From: Zarea fungicola
Taxonomy: Eukaryota; Ascomycota; Sordariomycetes; Hypocreales; Cordycipitaceae
Direction of reading: 5' to 3'
NCBI GenBank assembly: GCA_900169235.1
Contig: FWCC01000166.1
Coordinates: 1-40,878, forward strand
Length of the DNA: 40,878 nucleotides
Both the position numbers and the translations under genes were made by a program. This document shows, in pieces, positions 9,166-20,410 of the stretch (positions within the stretch are counted from its first letter, which is position 1; the number at the start of each line of letters is the position of its first letter). The notes under the pieces were generated by a model, which saw nothing but the letters and a program-made list of their open reading frames with translations, made no database searches and was not told the DNA's origin.

Positions 9166-10752
9166 ATGAGGTCGCACTGGCAGCTGTCCAGGGCTGGTCG
9201 GCAGCTGCGCCGACATGCGTTGCTCTCATCGCCGACATCATTAACAACAGCCTGTGTCTTACCATCATGCCGCCACACCTCATCACGGCTCCTCCAAACC
9301 ACGGTGCACGCCCGCTCCGGCGCAGCCTCCAATCCAGCCATGGCCTTTCCCTGCCTTGACGCCATGGAGGACCGGTCGGCCAGCCTCCAACGTGCCAGCT
9401 CAACCACTTCATCCAAGAACTCGGTATCATCCTCCTCGTCCAATGAGCCGTCCTACACATCCGGCGTTACCCAGGTCCATCACGTTAAAGAGCCTCTAGC
9501 CCTCGACTGGGGCGGCGTCTTGCCCGAGTTTGACATTGCCTATGAGACATGGGGCAAGCTCAACAGCGACAAGTCCAACGCAATCCTCCTCCACACTGGC
9601 CTATCGGCCTCCTCCCATGCACACTCTACGCCCGAGAATACCAGCCCCGGCTGGTGGGAAAAGTTCATCGGCCCTGGTGCTCCCTTGGACACGGATAAGT
9701 ACTACGTCATCTGCACCAACGTAATTGGCGGCTGCTATGGCTCTACAGGCCCAAGCAGCGTCGACCCGGGCAACGGCGAGCGCTATGCAACGCACTTCCC
9801 GATCCTCACCATGCAGGATATGGTACGCGCTCAGTTCCGCCTTCTTGACGGACTCGGCATCAACACCCTCTACGCTAGCGTCGGCTCGAGCATGGGCGGT
9901 ATGCAGTCCCTCGCTGCCTGTGTTCTCTTCCCCTCCCGCGTCGGCCGCGTCGTCTCCATTAGCGGCTGCGCGCGCAGCCATCCATACAGCATTGCCATGC
10001 GCCACACCCAGCGCCAGGTCCTGATGATGGATCCGAACTGGAATCGCGGCTTCTACTACGGACGCGTCCCGCCTCATGCCGGCATGAAGCTCGCGCGCGA
10101 AATTGCCACGGTCACGTACCGCTCTGGGCCGGAGTGGGAGCAGCGCTTCGGCCGGCGCCGCGCGGACCCAGCCAAGCCACCGGCCCTGTGCCCCGATTTC
10201 CTCATCGAGACCTATCTCGACCACGCTGGCGAGAAGTGGTGTCTCAACTACGACCCCAACAGCCTGCTGTATGTGAGCAAAGCTATGGATCTCTTCGACC
10301 TGGGGCTGCAGAACCAGACGGACACCATCCAGCGACGTTCCGAGCGTCAGGCGGCAGTAAGAGGTGTCGACAACGATGACGCAGGGAGTGCTTTGCCGTC
10401 GGCAGCTCTGCATTGCAGCTTAACGCTGCCGGAGAAGCCGTATGAGGAGCAGCCCGGCTCGCAGGTGGACATGAACGCGCAGCCGGAGCAGCCCGGTTCG
10501 TCCCGCCCGCCAGAGGACCTGATACGCGGCCTCGCTCCTTTGCGCGATACGCCTGCCCTTGTCATGGGCGTCGCCAGCGACATTCTGTTCCCCGCGTGGC
10601 AACAGCGTGAGGTTGCGGAATCGCTGCGTCTCGGCGGTAATCGCAACGTTACTCACGTTGAACTGAGTGAAGAGATGAGCCTATTTGGCCATGACACGTT
10701 TTTACTCGACCTTAAGCATATTGGCGGCAACCTTAAAAACTTTTTAGACTAA
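9166..10752 (+). CDS. cysA: Serine O-acetyltransferase, CysA type (homoserine O-acetyltransferase family)
   Basis: Predicted 528-residue alpha/beta-hydrolase-fold acetyltransferase that transfers acetyl from acetyl-CoA to the hydroxyl of serine, feeding cysteine synthesis. The single open exon starts at ATG 9166. The first 60 or so residues are rich in Arg, Ser, Thr and Leu ([20 protein letters not shown]) and nearly lack acid, like a mitochondrial presequence. The nucleophile elbow GSSMGG puts Ser at residue 242; Asp 472 (in VASDILFP) and His 509 (in FGHDTFLL) complete the triad. [12 protein letters not shown] and [15 protein letters not shown] are typical of the fungal CysA/Cys2 branch. Homoserine O-acetyltransferase (Met2) is the close alternative; the long N-terminus and an insert of about 100 residues before Asp 472 (Pro/Glu-rich, EEQPGSQ repeat-like) favour CysA. 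AATAAA lies 34 bases past the stop. Confidence 0.85.
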   Translation: MRSHWQLSRAGRQLRRHALLSSPTSLTTACVLPSCRHTSSRLLQTTVHARSGAASNPAMAFPCLDAMEDRSASLQRASSTTSSKNSVSSSSSNEPSYTSGVTQVHHVKEPLALDWGGVLPEFDIAYETWGKLNSDKSNAILLHTGLSASSHAHSTPENTSPGWWEKFIGPGAPLDTDKYYVICTNVIGGCYGSTGPSSVDPGNGERYATHFPILTMQDMVRAQFRLLDGLGINTLYASVGSSMGGMQSLAACVLFPSRVGRVVSISGCARSHPYSIAMRHTQRQVLMMDPNWNRGFYYGRVPPHAGMKLAREIATVTYRSGPEWEQRFGRRRADPAKPPALCPDFLIETYLDHAGEKWCLNYDPNSLLYVSKAMDLFDLGLQNQTDTIQRRSERQAAVRGVDNDDAGSALPSAALHCSLTLPEKPYEEQPGSQVDMNAQPEQPGSSRPPEDLIRGLAPLRDTPALVMGVASDILFPAWQQREVAESLRLGGNRNVTHVELSEEMSLFGHDTFLLDLKHIGGNLKNFLD

Positions 10753-11328
10753 GTATAGTTGCATGCGCAACAGCGAAAGAGAGAAAATAAAAACACCTTT
10801 GCTGTGGAAATGTTCGACGGAAAGATGTGGTGGCGGGTCAAGAACCTCATCGGCGCTTACACAAACAATTACTATAGTAGTCTTGGTACAATTTACGTCT
10901 TTATTACTTAATTCATTCACATCAAACAAACATAGTTGAAATGATGCAGTGAATTTTTGCTTTGAATTCGCTACTTAGGTGCTTTGGTCATATTTATCAA
11001 TTACGCCCATGAAACTATGTGGGCAAAGAAATTTGCAGACAATCTAATGTAGCTGCTTTGCTATGTACATACGAAAGCCTCGCTTTGTAATTAGTACCCG
11101 CACCTACTATGCGTTGCTTCATGAGACAATATATATATAAAAGTAAAAGAATGGAAAAGAAGAATCTCAAAGATGAGAAATGAACTGTTGGGAAACGTAC
11201 AAAGAAACAACGCGACAATGGTATTTGCAAAATGAAGCAAAAACGCAAAAACAAAACAACATGATTCGGTCATAAAATGATTAGGGAAAAACGGACACCA
11301 CAGGAATAACTAGACCTGTCGCATACGA
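10753..11328. other. Convergent 3' intergenic region
   Basis: 576 bp between the stop of the CysA-type gene (+) and the stop of the disordered 704-residue protein (-). AT-rich with A-runs on the plus strand. The AATAAA at 10786-10791 serves the former. No gene seen. Confidence 0.6.
10786..10791 (+). terminator. AATAAA polyadenylation signal candidate for the cysA-like gene
   Basis: Canonical AATAAA 34 bases after the TAA stop at 10750-10752. Confidence 0.6.
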
Positions 11329-13496
11329 TCAAATGAATCCCAAGTTAAACTCCCTTTGTGTTGGCGCCGGTGATCGCGGTGACCGCGATTGTGCGTCTTT
11401 CTTTGACGACGGTGAGAGCGTAACGGGAGCCGGTCGGGGTGGCGCCTTTGTGGCTTCGACTCTTGAAGATGTTCCTGGACTGGTAGGGCTAGTGGTGTCA
11501 ACGGCAAAAAAGTCGCCTACCAGTCCTGGAGAAAGTGCAGTCTTTTCTAATGCCTCTTCAAAAGCCTGTGTGAGACTCTCACTTGAAGTAGAGATGGAAA
11601 GTTCCAACGAGGCAAATGAAGGGCTTGGAATTGCCATACCAATTCCGGATGAAACCGAGCGGCGCGGCTGGTTACTTGTTGCGAGAGGAGGCGGCATAGC
11701 AGAATGTCTGGGCTCGACTCTGTCCAGGGATCCCCAGTTTGGCATGGAAAAGTCGGGTCTATCTGGTGATTGCGCTTCATCGGACCGCGCGGGCCGGCGT
11801 GGTGGTTGGCGCCCTCTGGGTAGGCCTTTGCTGACGGGGAAGTCGCCTTCCAATACAGGTTTCTGAAGAGGGCTCTTGAGAGACTTGACATCGAGACTAT
11901 ATTTAGCATTGCTGTTGCTAGTGCCTCTACCATCACTGTCCGGTGGCCCAAAAAAGCCACTGTTTGAGCCAAACTCTTCACGTTGCACAGGAGGTGAAGT
12001 GCTCGTTACAAGAGGCTTTGGCGGGTTTGTCTTGCGTCGACTACTAGCATCAGAGCCAAGCCTGGCACGGAAGCCTAGCCTGGGTGGAGGTTCAAATGAG
12101 GAGAATGGGGCGTTTCCAGGATGTGCACCAGTCGCAGCCGCAGGGGCAGCTCCAATTCGACTGTAACTCGTTTCAGGTCGTATTGAGACTGGTCTCGGAG
12201 TATCAACTGGTCCAGGGTGTGGCAGCACAAAAGGATTGAAGCCGAGTTGTGGTGAATTGCTGGTACTTTTGGCCGTCGGCGAAGCTAACCGAGGGCTGCT
12301 TATTCGACGATCCTGCACGGTCGGTGTAGATCCTGATTGTTGTTCTGACCACAGCGGTGGCTGAGCGTCTCGTTCGTCTGCCGCAGCAGCAGCGATATAT
12401 TCAATGGCCCTCTTAGCTTTGGCGCTAGATACTGGCGGCTCTGGAAACTGCTCAATCGATGCCTGTTTAGTGACAGTCTCACCAAAGTCAAAATCAGCGA
12501 AGCTACCAGCGAATCCCTCTGTCTGTCTTTGCTTCCGTAGCTTTTCCAATTCTTGCTCCTCAAGATCCATCGTGAAACTGCGTCGGCGCGGCGAGTGGAA
12601 TGTCGTAGTATCTCGCTTCGCCAATACATTGCGAATAACCGGCACGTCCCAGCCCTCTTCACTTGTGCGAGTGGCAGATGCTGCTGGAGATGGGAGCGAC
12701 GCTGGATCAGGGCTAGCCCCATTGACCATGCATAGATTTGATGTCACGGGGGAAAGCGTTTGGTCTGCATTACTAACAGATTGGGGAGGTGAAGGGTAGC
12801 CGTTGGAGTGAGTTGTCTCGGTCTTGGTCCGTTGCTGTGGGTTCTGCTCCTCGGAATTTGAAGACTTAGAGAAAGTTTCCCCGTTGTTTCTTACGTCAGT
12901 ACCAGATTCCAGGCGGAGAGGACTCTCCTCAGAGGTCTCGATGGAGATTGCAGGGGCCGGCGGTAGGGTGTGTTCTTTGCCAAAGTGTACATCAAGGGGA
13001 TTAACCCACTCTTTGGTACGTCCATTCGCGGTAGAGGGCCGCTCTGGTGCGCCGACCCGCGGGCCGCTGCCGCCAAGAGCAGATGGCAGCGGGAGATTAG
13101 CAGTGCTACTGTTCATCCATGGCTGCTTGAGATTCGCTTCCGAGGATTGGTATCGTAGACTGCTGACACTTTGTTTGCGCATTGGCGCAGATAGGTCGAC
13201 CATGGATGAGTTGGCGCCAAAGCCCTTGAACGTTTGCCGCCAATTTGAAGGGGGCTTCGTTGCCGAGTACGATGTACCAGGACGGGCACGGTGTCCATCC
13301 TGCTGACCAGTGCCGTAGAACTCTCTCTGCGCCAGGTCTCTTTGATCAATTCCCTTCCAACCATCCGCACCTTTCTTATCGCTGGATTTGGCTCTATTAT
13401 CCAATTAGCGACTAGGTTTTAACAGTAAAAAGTACAGTCAACGTACACTCCTTTCTTTTTGTCGCCTCCAAACTTGAGGCCAAAGAAGGTGACCAT
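11329..13496 (-). CDS. Large disordered fungal protein of unknown function
   Basis: Predicted 704-residue hydrophilic protein. Exon 1 is 13496-13447, an intron of 53 bp (13446-13394, donor GTACGT, acceptor ATAG) follows, and exon 2 is 13393-11329. Splicing gives the N-terminus MVTFFGLKFGGDKKKG, which I believe is shared by a group of filamentous-fungal hypothetical proteins. The rest is rich in Ser, Pro and Arg and mostly low complexity. A less disordered patch around residues 262-325 contains EGWDVPVIRNVLAKRD and EGFAGSFADFDFGE. The C-terminus is QREFNLGFI. No enzymatic motif, signal peptide or membrane helix is visible. The many SP and RxxS sites suggest phosphorylation, possibly in signalling or the cytoskeleton, but that is a guess. 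Confidence 0.85.
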
Positions 13497-14300
13497 TTTG
13501 TCTTCTCAGAAATATCAGTGCTAGATTGGTGCGAGAAAGATATGGAACCGCAAGAACATATTATGTAAATGTGAAATTCCGTGGTTTGCGCAGTTCGAGC
13601 TGAATTGGAACGGTGGACACTTCGGTGAGGTGGGAAGCTTGGGGATACAGATGGACGGACGCAGGAAGCGCAGAAAGCGCCAGGTGCAGTAAAAATCGCA
13701 GTCGCAATCGACAGAAGTTATACTCGCAGGTGCAGGCGCAAGACTAGGAATAGGGATGTTTAATTAGCGGTGGTGTGCCGGTCCTCAATTTGGCATCACT
13801 ATTTTCTGGCGCAAGAAAATAGCTGTTGGAAAGGCGCAAAGAAAGGTCGTCATGTGAAGAAACGGCGCAGGGCGAAGCTTAATTATGATTAATATTAAAG
13901 GAATAGGAACAGCGCGCCGTGACGAACTGGAGAAGGAGATAAAAGACCGAAAGGGACGAATATGCCAGCGAGGCATGCGACAAAGAAAGAACGGCAAGCA
14001 CAAAACGAGTCCACGATGGTGGGATAGAGGATGGTGACTGGTGGCGAGGAAGGGGGTTCTGGTACTCCGTAGAGTGAACGAAATGCCACGATGAGCTGTC
14101 TCTGTTCATGCTAATAATAATATTAATTAAAAGGTACCTACCTAACTTGGGGTAACTACAACTTTTCGGTAATTGGCTACTACCCTCTGAACATGCTACA
14201 AGGTGCATTGGTACCTACCTAACTCTACTAGGTACTAATGTACTCGGCTTTTTAGTATGGACATATGTACAACAGTTGGATGTGACTTACTTCAGGCTCA

Positions 14301-14312
14301 CTAGGTACCTAG
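14301..14312. repeat. 12-bp palindrome CTAGGTACCTAG
   Basis: Perfect palindrome in the intergenic region upstream of the 704-residue protein gene; related words occur at 14122, 14210, 14228 and 14588. Confidence 0.8.
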
Positions 14313-14590
14313 TAATAATCATGGCCTTTATTATTACCCAGAGGCGTCCCTGAGCAACGGGAACCTGGAGAGGATTGAGAGCAACCGCCAAACGGGACCA
14401 AAAAGGGACTGCTGCCGAGCGGGTGGCAGAGATACTAATTACGGGCAGGTAGTATGTGAAGCTGGCTTAATTTCATCCAGCTCCTACTGGTAGTACAACG
14501 TACGGAGTATGTTGTGTACAATGTAATAACTCACTACCTACGGACTACATATGTACATAAGATAGGCAGGTACTTGCTGCGTACCTTGGT

Positions 14591-14613
14591 ACCTAAGTAC
14601 CTAAGTACCTAGG
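14591..14613. repeat. ACCTAAGT tandem repeat
   Basis: Two exact copies of the 8-bp unit ACCTAAGT (14591-14598 and 14599-14606) followed by a diverged third (ACCTAGGG). It is a compact member of the GTACCTA word family seen at several intergenic places in this window. Confidence 0.85.
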
Positions 14614-15686
14614 GTATTTTCCCAGGCTGTGCGCCCAGTAGTAGTATGCTATAGATACATCATTTTCAGCGCTCTCGGCACGGTGAAGGCCCTGGGGCAC
14701 ATGCGCCGTGACTCGTAGCAGACCAGTATCATAGCTCCTTGCAGTGTTTGAGTGGCTCTTGAAATGGGAGAAATTTTCAAAAGTGAATGTACGTCCGGAC
14801 ACATAGTTGAGAGGACAGACAGCCCCTTACTACATTCCCCCCTGCAAGGTACAAGATACTGAAAACAGGGGTTCTAGTTTAGCGTTGTACCAGCAAGTTA
14901 TTTCAGCAAATCAAGTCAATCTTCCCACTGAAGTTTTCAGCCACGTAGCCAAGATCGTCTTAGTCGTCGGGGTCTTGTGGCGGCGTTTGAAATTAAAATT
15001 TAAACCATTGTTCATCGGCTTCAATGATCCATTTGCCCTCCAATATCGTTCAGTCTCTCAGACTCTCCACAATCGGTCAATTAATTAGTATGTACATAAA
15101 TAAGCGGGGTGCCACCACGAGGTACCACCCACGATCTCATATGGAACAACCATGGCATCCATGATAGCGTGTAATGAAGTCAGTAGTTGTCTGTCTAATT
15201 GATGCTCGCTGTAGCGTTACTACCAATCTTTTGCTAGTTGGCATACCGATATTGACAGTTATTACATCTGAACATGTACTGTACTTATCATTGCTTGCCT
15301 GTACGTTCCACAATGCTCCATGCAGCAAGTGTCTTACTACGTGGCGGAGCGAAATCGTATTATCCCTGCGTCAACCTGATGTACACTCAAGAGTGATTGA
15401 ATCCATGTATCTGAAGTCTTCAAATCCATGGTTTAAAAAGATGTTTTCGTTTCCTTGCATATCTACGTCAGACTGGCGCCTGCAGCATCGCGACTCCCAG
15501 TAGCGATCGATCAACCATTGTTTTTTTTTTAACCTCGCGGCATTATAGACAAACGAAGCCTGACCGATGAAACTTGTGAGATGTAAGAAAAGAAAGAAAA
15601 AAGTATTCCTCAGCCCACGCGCCAGTACGCCAGAGAACAACCAAACTCCGAATTTGAGACAAGAACGCAAAGAATGCCAAGCTCAT

Positions 15687-16483
15687 TCAAATTTGTTCCA
15701 AAAGCTTTCGGCGCCTGCGATCAATCAGCTCTTCTTGTACCTCTTCCAGCGTCGGCAGACTAGACACATGGCCATCGCCCGAGTCACCCGGCAGCGACTC
15801 CCAGCCTTCAGGGGGCTCTTGTACGCCCTTCTTTAATAGATTCTCCACCGCCTGTCGTTCCTTTTCCGCCTCGTACTGCAGCAGCGCCTCATCCTCTTCG
15901 TTTGGAGCATATCCGTAGTACGCAGCGTCTACTGCGCGCCGCAACTCTTTGCTAGCCTCCAGCGGCTTCTCATCCTTCATCTTTGACTGTGCCGCCTCGA
16001 ACAGCTCCTTGACACCCGGCAGCTCCTTGGCTCGTCCAAAATACCGGTAGCCTTTGCCGCCACCAGGTACCTCGCGCCCCTGCTCGTCATAAACTTTGCC
16101 ACCACTTCGCATGTAATTTGGACCACCCAAGTTCCGTATTTGCACCTCCCACATATGTTTCTCCCGCATCAACTTGTTGATCTCGTCGTTGACGTCGCGA
16201 ATCTGGTAGTCGCTGAGGACGGGCTCATGGATCCGCGACACCTTGCGCGAGATCTCTTTGAGCACCTGGCCACGCCATTTTTCGCATACCTGGATCGATT
16301 CGACTTCGGTGATAACGCGGGGACGGCGGGCGCGACCGGTATCGATGATACCTAAATCCGCTGCCTGCGCCTCACGGAAGCGAAACAGCATCGACTGCGC
16401 CTTTTCGGAATTTCGCGCCTAATTTTCAGTTAGCTTCTTGCTGACAATCAGCAGATGCACCTTATTCTTTTTAGACGAACCAT
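15687..16483 (-). CDS. ISY1: Pre-mRNA-splicing factor ISY1
   Basis: Predicted 244-residue nuclear protein of the Prp19-associated (NTC) complex, which binds the active spliceosome and affects first-step fidelity. The family spans the whole protein: AQSMLFRFREAQAADLG, CEKWRGQVLKEISRKV, IRDVNDEINKLMREK and IRNLGGPNYM, then a charged C-terminal tail (EEVQEELIDRRRRKLLEQ). The conserved start MARNSEKAQSM is recovered only if exon 1 is just the ATG at 16483-16481, joined across a 62-bp intron (16480-16419, donor GTTCGT, branch GCTAAC, acceptor TTAG) to exon 2 at 16418-15687. Reading straight through the intron reaches a stop after a few codons. The length fits the family. The alternative, starting at the internal Met in QSM, would lose ten conserved residues. 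Confidence 0.92.
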
Positions 16484-18779
16484 TTCCGGCTGTCGGTTTG
16501 CACTGTGAGCGTGTTGTGATGTCTGGGATGCAATGTAGATAGAGCCTGATGAAAATCGGTTCTGTTTGATCACGCCCAGCCTAGGTGAGCCGCCCCACAA
16601 GCAAGTAAACGCCAGGGACAGCGCACCATCCAGTCCGACGAAAGATGAAGGGGCGTATTCCTCGACCTGGATCGTTCCTTCTTCATTTCATGCAAGTTTT
16701 CACTCTTTCGACCAAATCACTTCTCGATAAAGACAATATTTCGCAAGCGTTCGCTGTGATACGTCCGATCTACCGACTGTTTTCACATCCGGTAGGATAT
16801 TGTCACGTGCCTGACTCAGCCAACTCGAAAACGAGATCGGTTTGTGGGCTTGTTTGCCCGTACAACCAAGATGAAGTGACCATCCACGACTAGACTTTCT
16901 CCGGCAAATCAGATACCTTTTTTTTATACTGATAATACATACTCCAATTATCTGCAGTGCACTCTCCGGAACAGAACGTCCGTGAATATCGCTATCACAT
17001 TGTCTACTAGCGGGACGCGGCATGTTTGACTGACTGGAGATGCTCCTTCACACCAAAAAGCAGTGTTCACACCTCTGAGCAGACCGGCGACGCGCTCTTT
17101 AGCGCAAGCCTCTGTCAAAGATAAGTATTACGGCCATGCCAAACAGAAAACACCGACCTCCTTTTGAGATCCAGTGCTGCCCGGACACAATCTCTATCAG
17201 ACATTCGTACAGACCATTAGTCGGGCCTGCGCATTCCCCTTTTTTCCATCTTGAACAATCCAGCTGCGGTGAAGATATCCTAGCACAAGCCATCTCGGGA
17301 CCATTTGTCGAGCAGCCGTACCGCAGACTCCGTCGCAAGGCCCTGTCTATGGAAAACTGTCTTGGCATTCATGAACGCTTTCTTTGAAGAACAGAAATCT
17401 GAGCAGACCGTCTCCTTATTCCCCGCCCCGAATACAACCCTGGACCGCACGGCTTATTACGTTCCCTTGAGTCGGAGGGTTGCTGGGCATATGTGCCATC
17501 TGGACTACGATGGTTTTCTTTTTCCGGATTCTCGCTATAGCCGCAATGACCGACAAAAAGTACGTATTGCAAAGATAGCGTATGTCCTTCTGACATTGCT
17601 ACATGTTTCTACATCATATAGTTTTCAATCGGAGCAGGCTGAGAATTCGAGAGACTAAACCACAGCAGTACTCCATTGGTTCCACAACCCACTCCGACTT
17701 AGAAAAGTGTCTTCGCACACGTGGACGAGAGCCCAAAGCAGCGTGCAGGGGCGCCAGGGCGAATGGACGGATAAGGCATTAACATACACGAACAATTAGC
17801 AAGATACGCTTCATATTGGAGACAATACGAAGTCGTTTTTGACCCGGTGATGACCCAGTGTCCAACAAGCCAAATTTGCAGCTCAACCACAGCATTGACA
17901 GCAAGGAGTTGGAAGCATGAAGGGAGTAAGTGTACAAGCAGAAGGAGGGTTTTAACTGAAAATGGAATCATGGTCAGAGTGGGGGGCATTTGTTGAAGCG
18001 GAAGGGGAGTGGACGCAGAAAGCACAGTCAAGCCAGAGCCAAGATGGGTCGAGATGCCAACCAACGGTTCCAGGGCCATGGTTCTTCCGGTGGCACTTTT
18101 GTCTTCCCTTAGGAGAGGCAACAGTGTCATTTCGGCGCAAGCTCCTCATTTTTGGTTCTTTCTCACCCCATGTCGCCTTGTTCTGTTCATTCCTTCACGC
18201 TCATACTCCGTCACTCACGTCGGCCGTGGCTCTGTCAGGTTTTCCTGGACCACTGCTTGTTCACTGCTCTTGCGACTTGTTTCGACTTTATTGGCAATGT
18301 CCCTGCAAATTGGTTCTACTCTCGGGTATGCTGATTGCTGGGTTCTGTGTGTTGCCAGTGAGAACATGAGAGAGCTAATCTGAGGGTCCACTGTCTTCTT
18401 ACTTTTGTTCGTTTTACTTTTCGGCACATGTCGCCTTGTGCTCACCAAATGTGTGGTGCAGAAAGCTCTGCAGACTCCAGGCCCCCCCCCTGCAAAGAGC
18501 TCAGAATGGTTGCAATTAAATAGCCATTGTTTTTATCAATAGGTTTTTCGACGTTGCCCGACCTGTATCAAACCTTCGTATTTGTTTAAAGGCATTGCAC
18601 CAAGGAGACAATAGCAGTGCCAGATCAGTTACTTCTTAATATCAAGTGTACATAAATACAGCCGTGCCGTTCCTTTCTGTTGCATTTGACAAATAAAGAA
18701 GGCACTTCACAATCAAGGAAATAATGTTTTCGGTTCCAAGGTGCTCTATTTCTTCATCTCGAACACAGAATATCTCCAT
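16484..18779. other. 2.3-kb gene-poor region
   Basis: Between the ISY1 start (-) and the WBP1 stop (-). It contains the ISY1 promoter. A minus-strand stretch at about 17400-17100 translates, through three stop codons, into something faintly like a GNAT acetyltransferase. A pyrimidine-rich plus-strand block at about 18140-18330 resembles a fungal core promoter but is not followed by a convincing gene. A run of nine C occurs at 18482-18490. Confidence 0.55.
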
Positions 18780-20410
18780 TTACTGTGTCTTCTTTGACGA
18801 CCTTTTCGTAGGCTTACTGTACATCCACAGAGCAGAGAAGGCCACGAAGCCAGTCACAGTAGCGGCAATGCCAGAGATCCAGGGCCACGCGCCCGAGATG
18901 ACGAAGCTGCGTGGCCACTCGTCGTGGGCCATGTGACGGACACTGACGGTACGTTTCTCTTCAATGTTGGTGAGGAAAGGGCGCTTGTAGTTGACCATGA
19001 AGTTGAAGATGCCGTGCTGATCGGGTGTCGTAAACTGTGCACCATATGTGACGGCGTTGTCTGATTTTCTCGTAGGGGTCAAGTTGAGACGATGGAAAGG
19101 CGACAGCATGGAGAACTCTAGTTGAAGCTCATCCTTGTCAGGGAGGGCAAATGGAATCCATTTGTCCCAGCTGTACTCAGAGAGGGAGATAGAGTATGTC
19201 TGGTGGGGCGCAACAATGGAAATTAGTACTTGAACTCTTTCAAGCTGATGTTTTATTTCAGCTGTGCTTCGGATGTTGAAAAAAGAAAAACTAACCACAT
19301 CGTTCTTGATTCTGTAGAGGCTAGGGTTGACCTCATCGCTTCCGGCCAGACGATGCTCAACGTTATTGACGCGCAGAACGCCAATCTCCTGAAACGTCCA
19401 CCCCGAGATTCTACGCGCAAACTCCTTGTTCTGCGCCTTAAGTTTCTTGCCGTCTGGCCGGGCTACCTGTGCGTCCAGCCATCTATCCTGTAGAATCTCG
19501 GCTCCGACGATGGACACACGCGCCGAGTTGCGGGCCTGTAGAGCCGAGACGAGAGCGAGCTGCCGACCCGCGGCAAAGAGCTCGTCGGCCTCAATGGTGG
19601 TGCCTTGCTCCTTGGGATCGTAGCTGTAGGCGGTCTCTGGCGCGCGCAGGATGGGCGTCAGAAGCTGGCTGTTGCCGAGAACGTGGCCGGCAGTGTGCGG
19701 CACAGCGATTACAGAGCCCGCAGAGAGCTCAAAGTAGGACTTGAGCCCGGCACGGGCGTTCACGGGAGCGTCAAGGACGAGAACGTCGTGGGACTCTGGT
19801 GCGGAGAGAGTGTCGTAGTGGAAATGGTCGACAACAGTGCCGGTGCGCTCGGCGGGGAGGGAGATGTCGAGCTCGGTGAGCAGAGAGACTATGGAGCTCG
19901 TGGTCGGAGTCGTCGATGAGAGACCGACCATGATGTTGCCATTTGCGTTGACGAAGTCGACGAGGAGCTTCGGCGTCAGGTTGGGGCCAAGAGCTGGAGA
20001 TGTAACTGCGGTTAGTAAATCTGCAAGGATAATATGACACTCACTGGGGATATATTGACAGAGTTAAACTGCGCGCATTGTACCTTTGACCTTTGTTGGC
20101 AAAAAAACTACGTGGTCGAATTGGCGCTCGCCGAGATGGAACAGGCTCAGCTTGTCGCTCTTGGGAGTCTCGTAGACGATCTCGAAGCCGCGAGCTAGTG
20201 AGCAAGGATCGCAAAGTACGTTAGAACAAATTGGCCGCCCTATTATTGCAGAAGATAAGAAAACACACCAGCAAGATCACCAAAAAACTGTCCATATGCC
20301 GCTTTATCAGCCACATCATCAAGAACGACGAGCAATCGGGATCCCGATGTGCTCAATGCTCTCGTGGCTGCCGCCAGGGCGGAAATCACCACGCTCAACG
20401 ACAGTCGCAT
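18780..20410 (-). CDS. WBP1: Oligosaccharyltransferase 48-kDa subunit WBP1/OST48
   Basis: Predicted 456-residue type I ER membrane protein, a subunit of the oligosaccharyltransferase that moves the dolichol-linked glycan onto Asn of nascent proteins. Exons are 20410-20269, 20194-20084, 19993-19296 and 19199-18780; introns of 74, 90 and 96 bp are GT-AG and every join keeps frame. An N-terminal signal peptide (MRLSLSVVISALAAATRA) is followed by LLVVLDD and LGPNLTPKLLVDFVN, both family-typical. The middle has SVIAVPHTAGHVLGNSQLL and, across the last intron, DVTYSISLSEYSWDKW. A single membrane helix lies near residues 423-445, and the short cytosolic tail ends KKTQ, a dilysine ER-retrieval signal. 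The gene is divergent from nuo9.5; the upstream region carries a TGACGTGA motif near the start. Confidence 0.95.

Larger units (their letters stand above)
13497..15686. other. 2.2-kb gene-poor region with GTACCTA-type repeats
   Basis: This lies between the promoter of the 704-residue protein gene (-) and the 3' end of ISY1 (-). Only short frames without recognisable protein are present. Between 14122 and 14613 there are repeated GGTACCTA/CTAGGTAC words, including a 12-bp perfect palindrome CTAGGTACCTAG (14301-14312) and a short tandem repeat (14591-14613). A T-run occurs at about 15521-15530. Confidence 0.6.

Noticed and set aside
9601..10413. 270-codon open frame on the minus strand
   Set aside because: It lies wholly antisense to the CysA-type gene, whose protein is strongly conserved. 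GC-rich coding sequence often opens the opposite strand, and the translation has no family features.
17962..18383. Overlapping 124-135-codon plus-strand frames
   Set aside because: Two overlapping frames of similar length with unbiased codon use and no motif suggest chance openness in C/T-rich DNA rather than a gene.
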